Shown here: positions 1-11,365 of the stretch, piece after piece
Position numbering within the stretch: the stretch's first letter is position 1
Layout: each line of letters starts with the position of its first letter
Assembly (NCBI GenBank): GCA_963965975.1
Contig: OZ014424.1
Location: 1-64,000 of the forward strand
DNA from: Xestospongia bergquistia
Taxonomy: Eukaryota; Porifera; Demospongiae; Haplosclerida; Petrosiidae
Reading direction: 5' to 3'
Length of the DNA stretch: 64,000 bases
Notes under the pieces: generated by a model
Databases searched by the model: none
What the model was told of the DNA's origin: nothing
What the model saw: only the letters and a program-made list of their open reading frames with translations
Position numbers and translations under genes: made by a program

Positions 1-20
1 CCAAATTAAAAAAAACCAAA

Positions 21-2291
21 CCCTAAACCCTAAACCCTAACCCTAAACCCTAAACCCTAAACCCTAAACCCTAAACCCTAAACCCTAAACCCTAAACCCT
101 AAACCCTAAACCCTAAACCCTAAACCCTAAACCCTAAACCCTAAACCCTAAACCCTAAACCCTAAACCCTAAACCCTAAACCCTAAACCCTAAACCCTAA
201 ACCCTAAACCCTAAACCCTAAACCCTAAACCCTAAACCCTAAACCCTAAACCCTAAACCCTAAACCCTAAACCCTAAACCCTAAACCCTAAACCCTAAAC
301 CCTAAACCCTAAACCCTAAACCCTAAACCCTAAACCCTAAACCCTAAACCCTAAACCCTAAACCCTAAACCCTAAACCCTAAACCCTAAACCCTAAACCC
401 TAAACCCTAAACCCTAAACCCTAAACCCTAAACCCTAAACCCTAAACCCTAAACCCTAAACCCTAAACCCTAAACCCTAAACCCTAAACCCTAAACCCTA
501 AACCCTAAACCCTAAACCCTAAACCCTAAACCCTAAACCCTAAACCCTAAACCCTAAACCCTAAACCCTAAACCCTAAACCCTAAACCCTAAACCCTAAA
601 CCCTAAACCCTAAACCCTAAACCCTAAACCCTAAACCCTAAACCCTAAACCCTAAACCCTAAACCCTAAACCCTAAACCCTAAACCCTAAACCCTAAACC
701 CTAAACCCTAAACCCTAAACCCTAAACCCTAAACCCTAAACCCTAAACCCTAAACCCTAAACCCTAAACCCTAAACCCTAAACCCTAAACCCTAAACCCT
801 AAACCCTAAACCCTAAACCCTAAACCCTAAACCCTAAACCCTAAACCCTAAACCCTAAACCCTAAACCCTAAACCCTAAACCCTAAACCCTAAACCCTAA
901 ACCCTAAACCCTAAACCCTAAACCCTAAACCCTAAACCCTAAACCCTAAACCCTAAACCCTAAACCCTAAACCCTAAACCCTAAACCCTAAACCCTAAAC
1001 CCTAAACCCTAAACCCTAAACCCTAAACCCTAAACCCTAAACCCTAAACCCTAAACCCTAAACCCTAAACCCTAAACCCTAAACCCTAAACCCTAAACCC
1101 TAAACCCTAAACCCTAAACCCTAAACCCTAAACCCTAAACCCTAAACCCTAAACCCTAAACCCTAAACCCTAAACCCTAAACCCTAAACCCTAAACCCTA
1201 AACCCTAAACCCTAAACCCTAAACCCTAAACCCTAAACCCTAAACCCTAAACCCTAAACCCTAAACCCTAAACCCTAAACCCTAAACCCTAAACCCTAAA
1301 CCCTAAACCCTAAACCCTAAACCCTAAACCCTAAACCCTAAACCCTAAACCCTAAACCCTAAACCCTAAACCCTAAACCCTAAACCCTAAACCCTAAACC
1401 CTAAACCCTAAACCCTAAACCCTAAACCCTAAACCCTAAACCCTAAACCCTAAACCCTAAACCCTAAACCCTAAACCCTAAACCCTAAACCCTAAACCCT
1501 AAACCCTAAACCCTAAACCCTAAACCCTAAACCCTAAACCCTAAACCCTAAACCCTAAACCCTAAACCCTAAACCCTAAACCCTAAACCCTAAACCCTAA
1601 ACCCTAAACCCTAAACCCTAAACCCTAAACCCTAAACCCTAAACCCTAAACCCTAAACCCTAAACCCTAAACCCTAAACCCTAAACCCTAAACCCTAAAC
1701 CCTAAACCCTAAACCCTAAACCCTAAACCCTAAACCCTAAACCCTAAACCCTAAACCCTAAACCCTAAACCCTAAACCCTAAACCCTAAACCCTAAACCC
1801 TAAACCCTAAACCCTAAACCCTAAACCCTAAACCCTAAACCCTAAACCCTAAACCCTAAACCCTAAACCCTAAACCCTAAACCCTAAACCCTAAACCCTA
1901 AACCCTAAACCCTAAACCCTAAACCCTAAACCCTAAACCCTAAACCCTAAACCCTAAACCCTAAACCCTAAACCCTAAACCCTAAACCCTAAACCCTAAA
2001 CCCTAAACCCTAAACCCTAAACCCTAAACCCTAAACCCTAAACCCTAAACCCTAAACCCTAAACCCTAAACCCTAAACCCTAAACCCTAAACCCTAAACC
2101 CTAAACCCTAAACCCTAAACCCTAAACCCTAAACCCTAAACCCTAAACCCTAAACCCTAAACCCTAAACCCTAAACCCTAAACCCTAAACCCTAAACCCT
2201 AAACCCTAAACCCTAAACCCTAAACCCTAAACCCTAAACCCTAAACCCTAAACCCTAAACCCTAAACCCTAAACCCTAAACCCTAAACCCT
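21..2291. repeat. Left telomere, (CCCTAAA)n
   Basis: About 324 head-to-tail copies of CCCTAAA (TTTAGGG on the other strand), nearly perfect; one CCCTAA variant lies near base 40. The C-rich strand reads 5' to 3' inward from base 1, which is the orientation expected for a true left chromosome end. The first 20 bases are not telomeric and look like read-end noise. TTTAGGG is the Arabidopsis-type repeat; most animals use TTAGGG. Confidence 0.97.
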
Positions 2292-5200
2292 ATATCCCTG
2301 TGACTACCATTTTGAGGTTTTTCCAGGGCTGACTGGATATGCACTGGAAATGAGCTCAGGATCATTTTTGTTTTTGTTTTTTTTCAAAGTTTGAGAGGCT
2401 GTAACTTGCTTTTTAAAAGAGCCACACCCACTTTTTTTTTTTCAAAATGTAGCCCCATCCTTTTTCTACCTAACCCCATTGTGACGTCTCATAACCCCAG
2501 CTTCGTTTTATGAGAAAAAAAGTTAGAAAAATGGTGATTTTTCCCCCATTCAAAGAAAAAAGGCCATATGGCCCCGTTTCAAAAGGAAATTTTTATGGTT
2601 TCACAATAAGCCCCACCTACCAGGGTGTTCATAACAACCAATAAAATTTTCCAGGGTTACTTCGATTGCGTATTATTTAATATTATTTAAAGGGCCATAT
2701 GGCCCTATAGAATTTTCCAAGTTTCATTACACCTGTACAGAGTATTTGGTTCAGGGATTCCAATGATGTATGAACAATTTTCCAGGGTCAACTCATTATT
2801 GAAATATTTGCCAAAAACTGTAGGGCCATATGGCCCTATGAATTTTTTTATTTTTTATTGCAACATTATATTGTGCCTTGATGTAGAGGTGGCATGATAC
2901 ATGAAATTTTTTCCAGGGTCAACCCATTATTGAAATATATGCCAAAAACTGTAGGGCCATATGGCCCTATGAATTTTTCTATTTTTTATTGCAACATTGC
3001 ATTGTGCCTTGATGTAGAGGTGGCATGATCAGTGAAATTTTTTCCAGGGCCAACCCGTTATTGAAATATTTGCCAAAAACTGTAGGGCCATATGGCCCTG
3101 CATAATTTTTTAATTGTTATTGCAAGGTTATTTTGTGCATTTTTGTAGGAGTGGCATGATACATGAAATTTTTTCCAGGGTCAACCCATTATTGAGATAT
3201 TTACCAAAAACTGTAGGGCCATATGGCCCTGCGTAATTTTTTAATTATTATTGCAAAATTGTTTTGTGCATTTTTGTAGGAGTGGCGTGATAAATAAATT
3301 TTTTTCCAGGGTCAATCCGTTATTGAGATATTTACCAAAAACTGTAGGGCCATATGGCCCTATCAATGTTTTTATTTTTTATTGCAATATTGTATTGTGC
3401 CTTGTTGTAGGGGTTGCATGATACATGAAATTTTTTCCAGGGACAACCCCTTATTGAGATATTTACCAAAAACTGTAGGGCCATATGGCCCTATGAATTT
3501 TTTTATTTTTTATTGCAACATTGTATTGTGCGTTGTTTTAGGGGTAGTATGATACATGAAATTTTTTCCAGGGTCAACCCATTATTATGATATTTATCAA
3601 AAAATTTAGTATATGGCCTTATATGGCCCTATCAAAAATGAAAATAATTATATATGTAAATCAATGTGCAGCATATGTGCAACATAATTAACTGATTTAT
3701 CCTAACCAGGGTAATTTTTAGAAAAAGGGCCATAAGGGCCACATGTATGGCCCTCTGGCCCTCTTCAGAAAATTTTTGCAAAATACTTCATTCATTGAAC
3801 TTATCTTGTTGACAACAAAATTATTAATCCTACTTCTTTTCTTAATCAAGTTTTTCGACATATTTAATTTAGCATATATTTGGATATCTATGGTAATAAT
3901 CTAATATGTTAAGTGTATTCAAACATCATTTACAAATAAATAGGTGTGGTGATAAAAGAATTGTTGAGAAAAAAACACTTATCCCTTAATTTATCTCATA
4001 TACCATATTAAATTGCTTTCAGCCATTTACATTTCATTAGGTGTTGCCAATTGAGTTAGTTAAAAAGTGATTAATACTGTGAAGATATTTTTACATAACT
4101 TAGTAACATCTATGTTGTAGTTAGATTTTTGCTTGATTTTAGGCAGTTAAACAATTAGTGTTACGTGTAGTACCACTCATATAGTTGATTAACTACCTTT
4201 ACCAATATATAGAGTCAACTATATAATAATTTAAGTGTATTTCTTATCACTTAAAATCATATAGCATGTTTTCAGCCATTTTTATATGAATAGGTGTGGT
4301 CAATTGAATTAATTGAACGTATTTAGTTTTACCTAATTTAAAGTAACATTTATGTTGTAGTTGGATGTTACTTGTTTTTCTCATTTTATCTGAATTGGGG
4401 TAGTTATTTCATTTTAGGCAGTTTTTAAACAATTATTGCTTGTTATCATCATTGTTATGTTCTATGCCACCTATATAATTGATAATCTCTTTTTACCAAT
4501 GTATTGAGTCAAATATGGCAATAATTTATTAATTTAAGTGTATTTTAAAGTGTTCATACAATATTTAATTATTTACATTAGAAGAGGTGTGACCAATTGA
4601 GTTAGTTGAAGAGTTAATTGATACTGTGAAGGTATTTAGTTTTACATGATTTAGTAACATTTATGTTGTAGTTGGATGTTGCTAGTGTTTATATAATCAG
4701 TGTTATATGTAGTACCACTCATATAGTTGATTATCTCTTTTTAACAATATAATGGGTCAAATATATAATAATTTAAGTGTATTTCTATCACTCAATGTCA
4801 TATAGAATGTATTCCGCTATTTTTATTTGAATAGGTGTGGTCAATTGAGTTAATTGTACGTCTTTAGCTTTACATATTTTAGTAACCTTTAGGCTTTATT
4901 TTGGATGTTGCTTGTGTTTATACTTGGTGTACTTACTTCATTTTAGGCAGTTAAACAATTGGTGTTATGCGTAGTACCACTCATAGAGTTGATTATCTCT
5001 TTTTACCAATATATTAACTTACATATATAATAATTTAAGTGTATTTTCTATCACTTAATATCATATGACATGTTTTCAGCCATTTTTATTTGAATAGGTG
5101 TGGTCAATAGTGTTAATTGAATGTATATAGTTTTACCTAATTTTAAGTAACATTTATGTTCGATGTTATTTGTGTTTGTCAGTTTGTTTATGTTGGATGT

Positions 5201-6313
5201 TACTTGTGTTTGTCATTTTGTTAATTGTGTATTTATCTGAATTGCAGTAGTTATTTCATTTTAGGCAGTTTTAAACAATTATTGTTTGTTATCATCATTG
5301 CTATGTGCAGTACCACCCATATAATTGATCATCTCTTTGTACCAATGTATTGAGTCAAATATGGCAATAATTAATTTAATAATTTAAATGTATTTTGAAG
5401 TGTTCATACAACATTTAATTATTTACATTAGAATAGGTGTGAGCAATTGAGTTAATTGAAGAGTTAATTGATACTGTAAAGGTTTACATGATTTAGTAAC
5501 ATTTATGTTTGATTTGGATGTTGCTTGTGTTTATATAATTTGTGTTAGTACCACTCATTTAGTTGATTATTTCTCTTTACCAATATAATGGTTCAAATAT
5601 CCAAAAATTTAGCATAAACCCTATCAACATTGCATACATTTTACTACACGCTTTTCTACAGTATTTTCATTTGCAGGTGTATTATCTTTAAAAAAAATAC
5701 AGGACAAAGTGTATAACCTGCAAAAGAAGTAACTTTAACATTTAGTTATCACCAATAACTATATAATAAACAATAGTCATTTATCCAAATACTATAATCA
5801 TTAATTGTATTCTACAGTGTCATCACATCAAGCCAAAAATCTAAGGCTGTAAAAATGGATAAAAAAGGAGGCCACATTTTAAAAAAATTAGATTAATGTC
5901 TTGATATAAAGCAAATTATGGGTAAAAAAGAGTTCTAGGGTAGAAAAACAATAATTTAATTACAAATCACGAAAACAGTGAGAAAGGGAAACATTAAGGC
6001 TACATTTTTAAAAATAGGCTACAGGCAATAAAGACAAGGGGAGGGAGGACCATGTCAAGGCCACATTTCTTAAAAAGCTGGCCTCGGGCCATAAGGGCCA
6101 AAAAGGCCATAAACTTTTCCCATTAGGGCTCCATTTTTCAAATTAGACAAAAGACTATAAAGACAAGTGGAGGGAGGGCCATATCAAGGCCACATCATTC
6201 AAAAAGCTGGCCCCGGGCCATAAGGGCCATAAAGGCCATAAAATTTTTCCTAGGGACGTAAATATGGCCCTAAAACACCCAAAAGGCCATAAAAAAGGCC
6301 ATACCCAAAGGGC
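2291..6313. repeat. 4,023-bp subtelomeric unit, copy 1
   Basis: The unit starts at TATATCCCTGTGACTACC directly after the last telomere repeat and ends at ...CCCAAAGGGC. It recurs at 6314 with no difference that I found at the places compared. It holds no credible ORF. Three internal zones are visible: a start rich in GGCCAT words with about eight units of roughly 130 bp each carrying a 16-bp palindrome (2690-3610); an AT-rich zone of diverged repeats (3940-5600) in which phrases such as AGGTGTGGTCAATTGA and GTACCACTCATATAG recur; and an end zone rich in GGCCATAAGGGCC (6060-6310). Confidence 0.93.
2690..3620. repeat. Tandem ~130-bp units with a 16-bp palindrome
   Basis: About eight units share the core AAACTGTAGGGCCATATGG followed by CCCT, an AT-rich spacer, TTGTGCCTTGATGTAG, GGCATGATACATGAAATTTT and TTCCAGGGTCAACCCATTA. 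AGGGCCATATGGCCCT is a perfect 16-bp palindrome present in most units. The same block is present in copy 2 at about 6713-7643. Confidence 0.85.
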
Positions 6314-9300
6314 TATATCCCTGTGACTACCATTTTGAGGTTTTTCCAGGGCTGACTGGATATGCACTGGAAATGAGCTCAGGATCATTTTTGTTTTTGT
6401 TTTTTTTCAAAGTTTGAGAGGCTGTAACTTGCTTTTTAAAAGAGCCACACCCACTTTTTTTTTTTCAAAATGTAGCCCCATCCTTTTTCTACCTAACCCC
6501 ATTGTGACGTCTCATAACCCCAGCTTCGTTTTATGAGAAAAAAAGTTAGAAAAATGGTGATTTTTCCCCCATTCAAAGAAAAAAGGCCATATGGCCCCGT
6601 TTCAAAAGGAAATTTTTATGGTTTCACAATAAGCCCCACCTACCAGGGTGTTCATAACAACCAATAAAATTTTCCAGGGTTACTTCGATTGCGTATTATT
6701 TAATATTATTTAAAGGGCCATATGGCCCTATAGAATTTTCCAAGTTTCATTACACCTGTACAGAGTATTTGGTTCAGGGATTCCAATGATGTATGAACAA
6801 TTTTCCAGGGTCAACTCATTATTGAAATATTTGCCAAAAACTGTAGGGCCATATGGCCCTATGAATTTTTTTATTTTTTATTGCAACATTATATTGTGCC
6901 TTGATGTAGAGGTGGCATGATACATGAAATTTTTTCCAGGGTCAACCCATTATTGAAATATATGCCAAAAACTGTAGGGCCATATGGCCCTATGAATTTT
7001 TCTATTTTTTATTGCAACATTGCATTGTGCCTTGATGTAGAGGTGGCATGATCAGTGAAATTTTTTCCAGGGCCAACCCGTTATTGAAATATTTGCCAAA
7101 AACTGTAGGGCCATATGGCCCTGCATAATTTTTTAATTGTTATTGCAAGGTTATTTTGTGCATTTTTGTAGGAGTGGCATGATACATGAAATTTTTTCCA
7201 GGGTCAACCCATTATTGAGATATTTACCAAAAACTGTAGGGCCATATGGCCCTGCGTAATTTTTTAATTATTATTGCAAAATTGTTTTGTGCATTTTTGT
7301 AGGAGTGGCGTGATAAATAAATTTTTTTCCAGGGTCAATCCGTTATTGAGATATTTACCAAAAACTGTAGGGCCATATGGCCCTATCAATGTTTTTATTT
7401 TTTATTGCAATATTGTATTGTGCCTTGTTGTAGGGGTTGCATGATACATGAAATTTTTTCCAGGGACAACCCCTTATTGAGATATTTACCAAAAACTGTA
7501 GGGCCATATGGCCCTATGAATTTTTTTATTTTTTATTGCAACATTGTATTGTGCGTTGTTTTAGGGGTAGTATGATACATGAAATTTTTTCCAGGGTCAA
7601 CCCATTATTATGATATTTATCAAAAAATTTAGTATATGGCCTTATATGGCCCTATCAAAAATGAAAATAATTATATATGTAAATCAATGTGCAGCATATG
7701 TGCAACATAATTAACTGATTTATCCTAACCAGGGTAATTTTTAGAAAAAGGGCCATAAGGGCCACATGTATGGCCCTCTGGCCCTCTTCAGAAAATTTTT
7801 GCAAAATACTTCATTCATTGAACTTATCTTGTTGACAACAAAATTATTAATCCTACTTCTTTTCTTAATCAAGTTTTTCGACATATTTAATTTAGCATAT
7901 ATTTGGATATCTATGGTAATAATCTAATATGTTAAGTGTATTCAAACATCATTTACAAATAAATAGGTGTGGTGATAAAAGAATTGTTGAGAAAAAAACA
8001 CTTATCCCTTAATTTATCTCATATACCATATTAAATTGCTTTCAGCCATTTACATTTCATTAGGTGTTGCCAATTGAGTTAGTTAAAAAGTGATTAATAC
8101 TGTGAAGATATTTTTACATAACTTAGTAACATCTATGTTGTAGTTAGATTTTTGCTTGATTTTAGGCAGTTAAACAATTAGTGTTACGTGTAGTACCACT
8201 CATATAGTTGATTAACTACCTTTACCAATATATAGAGTCAACTATATAATAATTTAAGTGTATTTCTTATCACTTAAAATCATATAGCATGTTTTCAGCC
8301 ATTTTTATATGAATAGGTGTGGTCAATTGAATTAATTGAACGTATTTAGTTTTACCTAATTTAAAGTAACATTTATGTTGTAGTTGGATGTTACTTGTTT
8401 TTCTCATTTTATCTGAATTGGGGTAGTTATTTCATTTTAGGCAGTTTTTAAACAATTATTGCTTGTTATCATCATTGTTATGTTCTATGCCACCTATATA
8501 ATTGATAATCTCTTTTTACCAATGTATTGAGTCAAATATGGCAATAATTTATTAATTTAAGTGTATTTTAAAGTGTTCATACAATATTTAATTATTTACA
8601 TTAGAAGAGGTGTGACCAATTGAGTTAGTTGAAGAGTTAATTGATACTGTGAAGGTATTTAGTTTTACATGATTTAGTAACATTTATGTTGTAGTTGGAT
8701 GTTGCTAGTGTTTATATAATCAGTGTTATATGTAGTACCACTCATATAGTTGATTATCTCTTTTTAACAATATAATGGGTCAAATATATAATAATTTAAG
8801 TGTATTTCTATCACTCAATGTCATATAGAATGTATTCCGCTATTTTTATTTGAATAGGTGTGGTCAATTGAGTTAATTGTACGTCTTTAGCTTTACATAT
8901 TTTAGTAACCTTTAGGCTTTATTTTGGATGTTGCTTGTGTTTATACTTGGTGTACTTACTTCATTTTAGGCAGTTAAACAATTGGTGTTATGCGTAGTAC
9001 CACTCATAGAGTTGATTATCTCTTTTTACCAATATATTAACTTACATATATAATAATTTAAGTGTATTTTCTATCACTTAATATCATATGACATGTTTTC
9101 AGCCATTTTTATTTGAATAGGTGTGGTCAATAGTGTTAATTGAATGTATATAGTTTTACCTAATTTTAAGTAACATTTATGTTCGATGTTATTTGTGTTT
9201 GTCAGTTTGTTTATGTTGGATGTTACTTGTGTTTGTCATTTTGTTAATTGTGTATTTATCTGAATTGCAGTAGTTATTTCATTTTAGGCAGTTTTAAACA

Positions 9301-10336
9301 ATTATTGTTTGTTATCATCATTGCTATGTGCAGTACCACCCATATAATTGATCATCTCTTTGTACCAATGTATTGAGTCAAATATGGCAATAATTAATTT
9401 AATAATTTAAATGTATTTTGAAGTGTTCATACAACATTTAATTATTTACATTAGAATAGGTGTGAGCAATTGAGTTAATTGAAGAGTTAATTGATACTGT
9501 AAAGGTTTACATGATTTAGTAACATTTATGTTTGATTTGGATGTTGCTTGTGTTTATATAATTTGTGTTAGTACCACTCATTTAGTTGATTATTTCTCTT
9601 TACCAATATAATGGTTCAAATATCCAAAAATTTAGCATAAACCCTATCAACATTGCATACATTTTACTACACGCTTTTCTACAGTATTTTCATTTGCAGG
9701 TGTATTATCTTTAAAAAAAATACAGGACAAAGTGTATAACCTGCAAAAGAAGTAACTTTAACATTTAGTTATCACCAATAACTATATAATAAACAATAGT
9801 CATTTATCCAAATACTATAATCATTAATTGTATTCTACAGTGTCATCACATCAAGCCAAAAATCTAAGGCTGTAAAAATGGATAAAAAAGGAGGCCACAT
9901 TTTAAAAAAATTAGATTAATGTCTTGATATAAAGCAAATTATGGGTAAAAAAGAGTTCTAGGGTAGAAAAACAATAATTTAATTACAAATCACGAAAACA
10001 GTGAGAAAGGGAAACATTAAGGCTACATTTTTAAAAATAGGCTACAGGCAATAAAGACAAGGGGAGGGAGGACCATGTCAAGGCCACATTTCTTAAAAAG
10101 CTGGCCTCGGGCCATAAGGGCCAAAAAGGCCATAAACTTTTCCCATTAGGGCTCCATTTTTCAAATTAGACAAAAGACTATAAAGACAAGTGGAGGGAGG
10201 GCCATATCAAGGCCACATCATTCAAAAAGCTGGCCCCGGGCCATAAGGGCCATAAAGGCCATAAAATTTTTCCTAGGGACGTAAATATGGCCCTAAAACA
10301 CCCAAAAGGCCATAAAAAAGGCCATACCCAAAGGGC
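6314..10336. repeat. 4,023-bp subtelomeric unit, copy 2
   Basis: Head-to-tail repeat of 2291-6313 with a period of 4,023 bp. At its right end a third copy appears to begin (ACCCTGTGACG) but is cut after a few bases and replaced by TTTAGGG repeats, so the tandem array is closed by an inverted telomere tract. The lack of visible divergence suggests recent amplification or gene conversion; an assembly duplication cannot be excluded from sequence alone. Confidence 0.93.
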
Positions 10337-10350
10337 TAAACCCTGTGACG

Positions 10351-10660
10351 TTAGGGTTTAGGGTTTAGGGTTTAGGGTTTAGGGTTTAGGGTTTAGGGTT
10401 TAGGGTTTAGGGTTTAGGGTTTAGGGTTTAGGGTTTAGGGTTTAGGGTTAGGGTTTAGGGTTTAGGGTTTAGGGTTTAGGGTTTAGGGTTTAGGGTTTAG
10501 GGTTTAGGGTTAGGGTTTAGGGTTTAGGGTTTAGGGTTTAGGGTTAGGGTTTAGGGTTTAGGGTTTAGGGTTTAGGGTTTAGGGTTTAGGGTTTAGGGTT
10601 TAGGGTTTAGGGTTTAGGGTTTAGGGTTTAGGGTTTAGGGTTTAGGGTTTAGGGTTTAGT
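10351..10660. repeat. Inverted interstitial telomere tract, (TTTAGGG)n
   Basis: About 44 nearly perfect TTTAGGG units on the + strand, with a few TTAGGG units (around 10446, 10504 and 10541). The orientation is opposite to the terminal telomere at 21-2291, so the 8-kb block between them is bounded by telomere repeats that both face outward. Confidence 0.95.
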
Positions 10661-11365
10661 GTTTATGGTTTTTAGGTTTAGGGTATAGGATTTAGGGGAT
10701 TAGGGTTTAGGGTTTAAGGTTTAGTCTTTAGGGTTTTGGGTTTAGGGTTTAGTGTTTAGAGCATTAGGATTAGGGCATTAGGATTAGGGCATACAGTTTA
10801 GGGTTTAGGGTTTAGGGTTAAGAGTTTAGGGCATTAGGATTAGAGATTGGGGGTTAGGGTTTAGGACATTAGGATTAGGGCTTCCGGCTTAGGGTTTAGG
10901 GTTTAGGGATTAGGGTTTTGGGATTACGGTTTAGGGTTTAGGGCATTAGGTTAGGGCATACAGTTTAGGGTTTACGGTTTAGGGTTTAGGGCATTAGGAT
11001 TAGGGTTTACAGTTTAGGGATTATGTTTTAGTGATTAGGGTTTAAGGTTTAGGGCATTAGGATAGGGTTTACGGTTTAGGGCATTGGAATAAAGGTTTAA
11101 GGCTTACCGTTTAGTGTTTAGTTGTTAGTGGATAGTGTTTAGGGTTTAGTGTTTAGGGTTAATGGCATTGGTATTAGGGTTTAAGGATTAGGAATTATGG
11201 TTTAGGATTTAGGGTTTAGGGTTTAGGATTTAGGGCATTGGGATTAGGCTTTAGGATATATGGTTAAGGGTTTAGGATAAGGGTTTAGGACATATAGATT
11301 AGAATTTAGAGTTTAGAGTTTAGTGTTTAGGGTTTAGGGTTTAGGCCATTGGGATTATATTTTAA
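10661..11365. repeat. Degenerate telomere-like repeats
   Basis: A decaying continuation of the TTTAGGG tract. Many units carry substitutions, and a longer phrase TTTAGGGCATTAGGATTAGG recurs. Orientation stays TTTAGGG throughout. Decay increases away from 10660, as expected for an old interstitial tract no longer maintained by telomerase. Confidence 0.85.

Noticed and set aside
6155..6388. 77-codon minus-strand ORF across the 4,023-bp unit junction
   Set aside because: It is made of repetitive GGCCAT sequence translated as Trp-Pro repeats and spans a duplication junction.
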